Of a DNA stretch of 11,118 nt, positions 5,872 through 11,118 are shown piece after piece. The notes beneath the pieces were generated by a model. The model searched no databases. It worked only from the letters and a program-made list of their open reading frames with translations, and had not been told where the DNA came from. The position numbers and the translations under genes were made by a program. Source of the DNA: Robiginitomaculum sp. (GTDB lineage: Bacteria > Pseudomonadota > Alphaproteobacteria > Caulobacterales > Maricaulaceae). The stretch's first letter is position 1. Each line of letters starts with the position of its first letter. The stretch is from assembly GCA_021647375.1 (NCBI GenBank), contig JAKIUV010000086.1, positions 1 through 11,118 of the forward strand, written 5' to 3'.

Positions 5872-7791
5872 TTAGATATTACTATGAAAAGCCTTATTGA
5901 GCATTTTTTTAACATCGGTCAGCCTCTCATTCGAGGTTCCGAGTACAGGTTGGTTATCTACCGGCGCTTTTGGCGCGTGTTGTTGCCTAAATTGGCTTGT
6001 GGCCGTCTCCGGAATTACAGGTTGTTGTACTTGATTGGCTTTTACGGGCTGTAATGCTTGTCTTGTCTGTGAAGCTTTCCCTCCCATGGTTCTGGTACGC
6101 CAACTTTCAAATACACCGTTCATATATTCAGGAGATATTTCACCAGAACTCCATAGTTCGGTAAATTCCGCGCTGGAACTATGGGGTCTGCGGTCTTCTG
6201 CTAGCGTGTTCAGGATCACCCGCATGGGCAAGTTTACACTTTCGCCGAACACCATGGTTTCGGCTGTACCGAGCGATGGCAAGAAAGAGAGCAAATCCGC
6301 CGCCCCGTCCGGAATAGCGGCACGGACGAAATTTTGGTCCCTTTCATTACCCAGCCGCATGGAGAAAATCGTACTACATTGAGAAAGCGTAGACGGCTCC
6401 AATTCCGACGGCCTTTGAGAAATAATCGCCAGTGAAACCCCGTATTTACGCCCCTCCTTGGCGATGCGGGAAATCGAACGGCGGGTGGCCGCAAAGCCGC
6501 TCTCCACATCCGCAGGAATATATCTGTGGGCTTCTTCACACACCAGCAATATAGGGATTTTACGCTGGCTCCACATGGCAAGTTCAAAGGCAAGCCGACT
6601 GACCACAGAAACAACAATATTGAGTGTTTGCGCCGGGATACCGGAAAAATCGAGGATACATATTGGTTTCCCCGCCACAGGAATGCGGAAAATTTCGCCG
6701 GTAAGTTCCTGAATAGAGCGCGGTGCGGCCTGGTTCCTAAACACGAATTGATAGCGCGGGTCGGCCATCAGGCTGTTAATCTTCCGGGTTAAGCGCTTAT
6801 AGGGGCCGATATTACCAGAATTTTCCAGCCGCCCCATATAATACTCAAGCAATTTTAAAATATCACGCATCCGGTATGGCACTGGCGAATCCAGTGAAAT
6901 ATGTGCTGCCGCCCGGTGCAGGTCTTTCTCGATGTCCGCCATTTTTGACTGGGCACCAATGTTGGAGCCAGCCTGTTTGGAACGGTCATAGAGTTGTTTG
7001 GCCTTTAATATGACCTCTTGTAAAATATCCACTTCCTCGCGTTTATGATCGAGGATTTCTGAGGTTAAAAGCTCCGCAGTTTCCTCAAAATCAAAGAGCC
7101 AAATGGGGAGTTCAAAATCGGCTTGCCCGATAACTTTGGCTTGGTCGCCAAAACTTTGGGAATATTCATTGTGCGGGTCGAACAACACCACATGAGCATT
7201 GGGGTTTTCGTCTAATATGGCTTGCAGCACCAAAGCAACCGTACAAGACTTACCCGAACCCGTAGAGCCAATAATAGCAAAATGTTTAGACAGAAGGTCA
7301 TTAGTCTTGACCCGGGCAATGATATTGTCGTCCTGCTGCATACGGCCAACCGCGATGCTCGGGGCGCTCCCGGTTGAAAAAATCAACTCCAACTCATTGG
7401 AACTCATCGTTAATACGGGCTGGCTAAGCACAGGAAATGTCCGCACGCCTCGGAAAAATTTAGTTTGTCTGGTCGTTTTATTGGTAGAGATTTCACCCAG
7501 AATACTGAGATGGGCAATACAGCCGTCGTGCATACCTTCGTCGTCAACCGCGCCGACTTTCAAAGTCGACACCATCGCCACAACAAGTGAACTATTGGTC
7601 AAAATTTTCAAAACAGTACCAAGCTCAACCAAATGCAATTGATTGTTGCGAATCACTGATTTATTAACAGAGATGACCGCAGAGGATGACCCAACGGACA
7701 TAATGCGACCAACTTCAACTTGTTTTGCGGGACGTTTTAACGGCATAATTTTTGTGTTACTCTTTGCAGCAGTTGAATTTTGCAGTGTCAT
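5872..7791 (-). CDS. HerA/FtsK-superfamily ATPase (HAS-barrel plus DUF87-type core)
   Basis: This 639-residue protein resembles HerA-like hexameric DNA-translocating ATPases (COG0433). The N-terminal VEVGRIMSVGSSSAVI region (about 26-41) and the following beta-rich stretch match a HAS-barrel. The RecA-like core has Walker A GSTGSGKS (175-182, Lys181), FDPHNEYS (204-211), Walker B-like ILLVCEEAHRYIP (414-426, acidic Glu419/Glu420), a putative arginine finger in EGRKYG (446-451) and the sensor-like ISQRPSEL (457-464). A helical insertion lies between about 235 and 330. A Gln/Pro-rich, low-complexity tail (about 570-620) ends in the basic helix ERLTDVKKMLNKAF. Archaeal HerA works with NurA in end resection, and bacterial HerA forms often pair with Sir2 or nuclease effectors; no such partner is adjacent. 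Close homologues seem widespread in alphaproteobacteria, which favours a housekeeping role. The frame extends to a GTG at 7827; I chose ATG 7789-7791, seven bases after GGGA, but the start is uncertain. Confidence 0.85.
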   Translation of the reverse strand: MTLQNSTAAKSNTKIMPLKRPAKQVEVGRIMSVGSSSAVISVNKSVIRNNQLHLVELGTVLKILTNSSLVVAMVSTLKVGAVDDEGMHDGCIAHLSILGEISTNKTTRQTKFFRGVRTFPVLSQPVLTMSSNELELIFSTGSAPSIAVGRMQQDDNIIARVKTNDLLSKHFAIIGSTGSGKSCTVALVLQAILDENPNAHVVLFDPHNEYSQSFGDQAKVIGQADFELPIWLFDFEETAELLTSEILDHKREEVDILQEVILKAKQLYDRSKQAGSNIGAQSKMADIEKDLHRAAAHISLDSPVPYRMRDILKLLEYYMGRLENSGNIGPYKRLTRKINSLMADPRYQFVFRNQAAPRSIQELTGEIFRIPVAGKPICILDFSGIPAQTLNIVVSVVSRLAFELAMWSQRKIPILLVCEEAHRYIPADVESGFAATRRSISRIAKEGRKYGVSLAIISQRPSELEPSTLSQCSTIFSMRLGNERDQNFVRAAIPDGAADLLSFLPSLGTAETMVFGESVNLPMRVILNTLAEDRRPHSSSAEFTELWSSGEISPEYMNGVFESWRTRTMGGKASQTRQALQPVKANQVQQPVIPETATSQFRQQHAPKAPVDNQPVLGTSNERLTDVKKMLNKAFHSNI

Positions 7792-7916
7792 AAGCGTTTC
7801 CCAATCCCATTTCGGACAATAAACCACAACAGCGTTAGGAAATACTTACCAAAAACCGTAAGTTTCACACCAAAGCACGTGCCTTTTGAACCTAAATGTC
7901 TAGTTTTCGCAAAAAA

Positions 7917-7993
<77 letters not shown>

Positions 7994-7997
7994 ACGG

Positions 7998-8026
7998 AAA
8001 TAATGGGTTTAAAGTCTGCCTGACAA
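7998..8026 (-). promoter_or_regulatory. possible promoter of tRNA-Pro
   Basis: On the minus strand TTGTCA (8021-8026, one mismatch to TTGACA) lies upstream of the AT-rich CCATTATTT. Taking TTATTT (7998-8003) as the -10 gives a 17-base spacer; taking CATTAT (8000-8005) gives 15. The -35 is good and the -10 is poor, so this is tentative. Confidence 0.35.
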
Positions 8027-8119
8027 GACTATATGGCTACCTAGGCAACCGATGGTGCTTTTAGCGGCTTATTATAAATACGCAAGCCCTCAAAACAGAA
8101 AATATCGTGGTTTTTTACT

Positions 8120-8611
8120 TTATGGAGCCGTAGAAAAATAGCTGTGCTGCACAACATCACCCGGGCGTATGCCAAGAGCATTCGCCTGCCCGCCTGCGAT
8201 TTCGAACACGGCTGTCACAGGCGCTTCCGACGTTATGGAACGCAGGGAATATGGTTTGGCAGAATGTTCGATTTTCAATATCCGCCCGTCTGCACGAACA
8301 AAAATCACATCGAGGAATACGCTGGTGTTTTTCATCCAGATACTGGCAATACGCTCATCACCAAATTCAAATAACATGCCTTCATTGGGCGCGACAACGT
8401 CTCGGTACATCATACCCCGAGATAATTCGGCTTGGGTATCAGCAACTTCAATATTAAAAGCATGAGACGTGCCGTTGGATACAATCGTTAAGCTCTCACG
8501 CGGGCCAAAATCCATAGCGGCAGGCATGCTTTGTGCCAAAGCAGGCACAGCAAAACACAAGCTAACACCAAGGCTAGCGGCAAGAACGGATGTTTTAAGT
8601 ATATTTTTCAT
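8120..8611 (-). CDS. secreted DUF192 domain protein
   Basis: This 163-residue protein has a Sec signal peptide: a basic MKNILK, a hydrophobic core through about residue 22 and a PALA cleavage site after Ala26. A DUF192 (PF02643) domain then fills residues about 38-158. Family landmarks are VADTQAELSRGMMYRD (56-71), GMLFEFGD (78-85), WMKNTSVFLDVIF (92-104), GRILKIEH (109-116) and EIAGGQANALGIRPGD (137-152). It is therefore probably periplasmic. The biochemical role of DUF192 is not established. Typical members read MKNTxxPLDxxF; here the Pro position is Phe99, a mild deviation. The ATG at 8609-8611 is preceded by only a weak purine stretch. The gene stands alone: upstream is a 169-base gap before the NHL gene and downstream a 126-base gap before tRNA-Pro. 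I see no clear regulatory site in either gap. Confidence 0.87.
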   Translation of the reverse strand: MKNILKTSVLAASLGVSLCFAVPALAQSMPAAMDFGPRESLTIVSNGTSHAFNIEVADTQAELSRGMMYRDVVAPNEGMLFEFGDERIASIWMKNTSVFLDVIFVRADGRILKIEHSAKPYSLRSITSEAPVTAVFEIAGGQANALGIRPGDVVQHSYFSTAP

Positions 8612-8780
8612 AGCCGTGTCTTACCCGATGCGTTTTTACGATGCAAACACTTCATGATAAAATCTGCGGGTAATTACAGTAGGTGAATGTCCGTTTTATC
8701 CTGCGGAGCGGATATTGGAAAGCAGGCGGTATGACATGCTACCTGAGGGTAGATTTATGTGAAGACGGATATTATAGAGC

Positions 8781-9800
8781 CTACTGAGTTATAGCATTTA
8801 AAGGAAGAACTTTAATCCGGTGGTTGTTGAGATCAGCTATCCATAACAGGCCGTCATGGACCAAGACCGCCGCTGGCTTGTTGAGTGAAAGATCATCAGA
8901 TCCTTCCTTACTCGTACCTGCAACAATGGCCACTTTCCCATCTTTCAACCGCACGATGTTATGCGTACCCATTTCTGCAACATAAACCGAGCCATCAGGA
9001 CCGCCCCAAACACCATGAGGGGTTTTTAATTCGCGGTCCATCGCAACGGCAGTCACTGTTGTGCCGCCATCCCAACTAAGAGCCTTATTATTACCAGCAT
9101 CAGCGATTAAAAATGTACCGTCACTAGCATGACCAATATCTATCGGCATTTCCATACCATCAGTCCCAGCAGGCAGCACGGTTGTGACCATACCGGCTTT
9201 AATACGGCGAATACCACCATTGCCTATATCAACAACAAGAAGGCCGCCATCATTATCATATACAAGCCCGTGCGGAGAATTAAACAGCGCTTTATTAACA
9301 GGGCCGTCCTGCATGCCGCTTTCACCAGGAGTGCCGGCAAGCGTGGAAACAATATAATCACCGTTGCCCGTTGGCGTAATTAATCTCACGGTATGGCTTG
9401 AAGCACCCGCCACAGCGATAACACCCTCTTTAGAGACGGCAACGCCGTGAGGCCCGTCAAACATTGCGGCGCTCGCTGGGCCGTCTTTGTGGCCTTTTTT
9501 ATCAGGGCCACCGGCAATCGTTGTGACTTCGCCGTTCTTACTCACGATACGAATGGCTTGGTTGCTAATGTCGGCGACCAAAATTTTTCCGGGCCCGAAA
9601 GGAGCCATTCTAATGGGTTTGTTAAACCTTGCATCTTTGCCGTCAACAAACCCCGCTTCCCCACTACCTACAGTAATTTTAGACTCATCAATAGTGGATC
9701 CGCATGCTGATAAAGACATCATGGCAATCACAATGGCTAAACTCACTATCATTGTTGAGGTGTTTTTAATTGCAAAAATCAATGTTCTTCCTTTCTTCAT
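8781..9800 (-). CDS. NHL-repeat beta-propeller lipoprotein
   Basis: This 339-residue predicted lipoprotein has a signal peptide ending in the lipobox LSAC (30-33), so Cys33 would be acylated; the +2 residue is Gly, which favours outer-membrane sorting. The mature part holds about six NHL-type repeats, each with a P-hG-h start and a hhVADxxNxxIRxh-like end: about residues 58-98 (ILVADISNQAIRIV), 112-156, 170-210 (LLVVDIGNGGIRRI), 217-253 (FLIADAGNNKALSW), 258-296 (VYVAEMGTHNIVRL) and 304-334 (LWIADLNNHRIKVL). Together these would close a six-bladed propeller. Such propellers usually bind ligands or partners; no catalytic residue set is evident and the function is unknown. AAGG lies eight bases before the ATG at 9798-9800; an internal ATG (Met17) would also leave a usable lipoprotein signal. 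Upstream lies the 23-bp tandem repeat described separately. Confidence 0.85.
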   Translation of the reverse strand: MKKGRTLIFAIKNTSTMIVSLAIVIAMMSLSACGSTIDESKITVGSGEAGFVDGKDARFNKPIRMAPFGPGKILVADISNQAIRIVSKNGEVTTIAGGPDKKGHKDGPASAAMFDGPHGVAVSKEGVIAVAGASSHTVRLITPTGNGDYIVSTLAGTPGESGMQDGPVNKALFNSPHGLVYDNDGGLLVVDIGNGGIRRIKAGMVTTVLPAGTDGMEMPIDIGHASDGTFLIADAGNNKALSWDGGTTVTAVAMDRELKTPHGVWGGPDGSVYVAEMGTHNIVRLKDGKVAIVAGTSKEGSDDLSLNKPAAVLVHDGLLWIADLNNHRIKVLPLNAITQ

Positions 9801-9845
9801 AAAGCATACCTTAACGAAAGGTTGAACTCTAGAATGCTAGTTGCT

Positions 9846-9891
9846 TTTGACAAACTTCATATCATGAATTTGACAAATTTCATGTCATCAA
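9846..9891. repeat. tandem 23-bp direct repeat (two copies), candidate operator
   Basis: Copies at 9846-9868 and 9869-9891 are immediately adjacent and identical at 20 of 23 positions. Both begin TTTGACAAA, and both contain TTCAT followed by an ATC or GTC trinucleotide and AT. In the first copy TTCAT-ATC-ATGAA is a perfect dyad; in the second one arm is degenerate. A related stretch, CAATTTCATGGG, occurs at 9926-9937. The repeat lies 46-91 bases upstream of the NHL lipoprotein start, where a regulator binding site would be expected. Each copy also carries TTGACA on the + strand, but no matching -10 element is convincing. The rest of the 252-base gap 9801-10052 shows no gene. Confidence 0.6.
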
Positions 9892-10052
9892 CCAGTGAAT
9901 TCATATGGTTTCACCACATACTGGTCAATTTCATGGGCGGTACGGCAAACCTAAAGTCTTCTCATGCCCCCATAGCAGTCTAAGTATTTCTCTCCCATAT
10001 TTTTCTCTACACAGAAATCTTATCCGAGGTATTATATGAAAGTCGCATCTGA

Positions 10053-10127
10053 TGGCAGTCCCTAGGGGAATCGAACCCCTCTTTCCAGGTTGAAAACCTG
10101 GCGTCCTAACCGATAGACGAAGGGACC
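10053..10127 (-). tRNA. tRNA-Glu (anticodon TTC)
   Basis: A complete minus-strand cloverleaf. The acceptor GGTCCCT pairs with AGGGACT (one G-U), the D-arm contains GTCTATCGGTTAGGAC, the anticodon arm is CCAGG-TTTTCAA-CCTGG giving TTC, and the T-arm contains GGTTCGATTCC. The discriminator is G, with CCA encoded at 10053-10055. A 76-codon open frame across this tRNA (9931-10161) translates tRNA sequence and is not a gene. Confidence 0.97.
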
Positions 10128-10146
10128 GCAATATCAGCGAACCGCT

Positions 10147-10175
10147 CATATATAGTCGCACATGTTATGGTGCAA
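10147..10175 (-). promoter_or_regulatory. predicted promoter of tRNA-Glu
   Basis: On the minus strand a -35 element TTGCAC (10170-10175) is followed 17 bases later by TATATG (10147-10152); the overlapping TATATA (10149-10154) gives a 15-base spacer. A leader of roughly 10-15 bases would precede the mature tRNA at 10127. The position downstream of the recJ terminator fits independent expression. Confidence 0.5.
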
Positions 10176-10188
10176 GACATAATGGCAA

Positions 10189-10217
10189 GAAAAATGTAAT
10201 TTTTTGAGCAAAATTAC
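10189..10217 (-). terminator. probable AT-rich intrinsic terminator of recJ
   Basis: On the minus strand GTAATTTT and AAAATTAC form an 8-bp perfect inverted repeat (arms 10196-10203 and 10210-10217) around a 6-base loop, followed by ATTTTTCT (10188-10195). It starts eight bases after the recJ stop codon. The stem is almost entirely A/T, hence weak, but position, loop size and T-tract all fit a factor-independent terminator separating recJ from tRNA-Glu. Confidence 0.5.
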
Positions 10218-10224
10218 CCTATAA

Positions 10225-11118
10225 TTATTCAGCTATGGCCAAATCACTTATCTGTACGTCAATTTTGGTGCGCCCCTTCCAAGTGTTCTCTTTTAGGCGG
10301 GCGGCAATGTGGACTTTGGGCGGCGTCGGGGAAAGCAATATCTCTGCGATTCCGGTTTCATCAGCGCGAAATGCGATACCCGCCAAACGGGTTCCCGAGC
10401 TGTCCTCAAAAGCACAACGTACATGACCGCCATTTAACCTCTGGGCATAGGTCACGCGCATGTCGGCGAAGGCGAATAGCGGTTCCGGCATTTTAGCGCC
10501 GTAAGGGCCGACACGGTCTATTTCTTTTATCAGGTCGACACCGACCGCAGACGGGCTGAGCAGAGCATCTATTTTAAGGGCGGAGTTTTTGCGCGCCTCT
10601 ACAACCTCGTCGCGTAAATAATTCTCTATAAATGATTGAAATTCCTCTATTTTATCCTCGGCTACAGTTAAACCTGCCGCCATAGCATGGCCGCCGCCCG
10701 CGTCCAATATGCCTTGCGCTCGCGCCGCAATAATCGCCGTCCCCATATCAACGCCGTACATGGATCGCCCCGAACCTTTGCCAACACCGTGAGCATCGAT
10801 TCCAATAACAATAGCCGGACGGTTGAAACGGTCTTTGAGCCGCCCGGCGACAATACCGATAACCCCCGCGTGCCAGCCCTGCATGGCTATACAGATAACT
10901 TGCGGGCCGTTGGGTGAATGAATGCCGGGGATTTGCTCCACCTGCTCCAGAGCCTCTAGCAAAATACGGTCTTGTAGGGCGCGGCGTTCTTTGTTGATCC
11001 GGTCTAACTCAGCGGCAAAGCCTGCGATTTCGTCCGAATCGTCACTTGCCAACATACGCGCCCCCCTAACGGCCTGCCCAATACGACCGCCCGCAGTAAC
11101 ACGCGGCCAAAAGATAAA
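10225..11118 (-). CDS. recJ: single-stranded-DNA-specific 5'-3' exonuclease RecJ, C-terminal fragment
   Basis: RecJ degrades single-stranded DNA 5' to 3' in RecF-pathway recombination, mismatch repair and base excision repair. The frame enters from the right edge and 297 codons are visible; the first visible ATG (11053-11055) is internal. Landmarks are WPRVTAGGRIGQAVRGARML (the family block usually read as GPRxNAGGRxG), LDRINKERR, the hinge into the DHHA1 domain with MQGWHAGVIGIVAGRLKDRF, GKGSGRS, DAGGGHAMAAGLTV (the diagnostic GGGHxxAAG), and a C-terminal OB-fold domain starting about IDRVGPYGAKMPEPLFAF. The DHH catalytic motifs lie outside the window. The visible C-terminus has normal length and ends at a stop codon at 10225-10227. 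An AT-rich hairpin follows just downstream. Confidence 0.94.
   Translation of the reverse strand, partial: FIFWPRVTAGGRIGQAVRGARMLASDDSDEIAGFAAELDRINKERRALQDRILLEALEQVEQIPGIHSPNGPQVICIAMQGWHAGVIGIVAGRLKDRFNRPAIVIGIDAHGVGKGSGRSMYGVDMGTAIIAARAQGILDAGGGHAMAAGLTVAEDKIEEFQSFIENYLRDEVVEARKNSALKIDALLSPSAVGVDLIKEIDRVGPYGAKMPEPLFAFADMRVTYAQRLNGGHVRCAFEDSSGTRLAGIAFRADETGIAEILLSPTPPKVHIAARLKENTWKGRTKIDVQISDLAIAE

Noticed and set aside
8069..8098. Loose inverted repeat GGCTT/AAGCC downstream of the DUF192 gene
   Set aside because: A 5-bp stem with a loop of more than ten bases is within chance expectation.
8739..8752. Small hairpin CTACC-TGAG-GGTAG downstream of the NHL gene
   Set aside because: The stem is only 5 bp with no T-tract in the direction of the NHL gene, so it is not a supportable terminator.
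9931..10161. A 76-codon open frame on the minus strand
   Set aside because: It runs through tRNA-Glu; the peptide containing PGFQPGKRGSIPLG is simply translated tRNA sequence.

Overview
This window looks like ordinary chromosomal DNA from a Gram-negative alphaproteobacterium. The evidence is a class II (metal-dependent) KdsA for LPS Kdo synthesis, an NDUFS4-type accessory subunit of respiratory complex I ending in the alphaproteobacterial/mitochondrial FDFDRKFPWTH tail, a recG/DUF502 convergent pair, a DUF3089 hydrolase-like protein, and roughly balanced base composition. A marine Hyphomonadaceae/Maricaulales-like or sphingomonad-like origin is plausible, but that is inference from gene content only.

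Layout. (1) 1-266 is the 3' end of recG on the + strand. It converges on a two-TM DUF502 membrane protein (283-960, -), and a likely recG terminator hairpin lies inside the DUF502 C-terminal codons. (2) 1045-2241 (+) is a membrane-anchored DUF3089 alpha/beta-hydrolase-fold protein whose nucleophile Ser and catalytic His both appear to be replaced. It ends one base from the 3' end of kdsA (2243-3091, -). (3) 3231-5355 (+) is a two-gene PLP-enzyme operon: a cysteine synthase family protein and a MetC-type cystathionine beta-lyase, separated by one base. (4) 5373-10127 is a run of minus-strand genes: tRNA-Arg(TCT), ndufS4, a HerA/FtsK-superfamily ATPase, tRNA-Pro(TGG), an exported DUF192 protein, an NHL-repeat lipoprotein and tRNA-Glu(TTC). 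(5) The 3' end of recJ (10225-11118, -) closes the window, with a likely AT-rich intrinsic terminator behind it.

The genes do not form one system. RecG, RecJ and perhaps the HerA-like ATPase belong to DNA repair and recombination; KdsA to the outer membrane; the two PLP enzymes to sulfur amino acid metabolism; NDUFS4 to respiration; DUF502, DUF192 and the NHL protein to the envelope. All three tRNAs encode CCA and at least two have recognisable promoters.

There is no transposase, integrase, CRISPR array, toxin-antitoxin pair or prophage gene, and I see no convincing new multi-gene system. The observations most worth checking are the doubly substituted catalytic residues of the DUF3089 protein, the HerA-like ATPase without a nuclease partner, and a tandem 23-bp repeat with TTGACA and TTCAT motifs upstream of the NHL lipoprotein gene. 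No gap without a gene exceeds about 255 bases; the longest, 9801-10052, holds that repeat.
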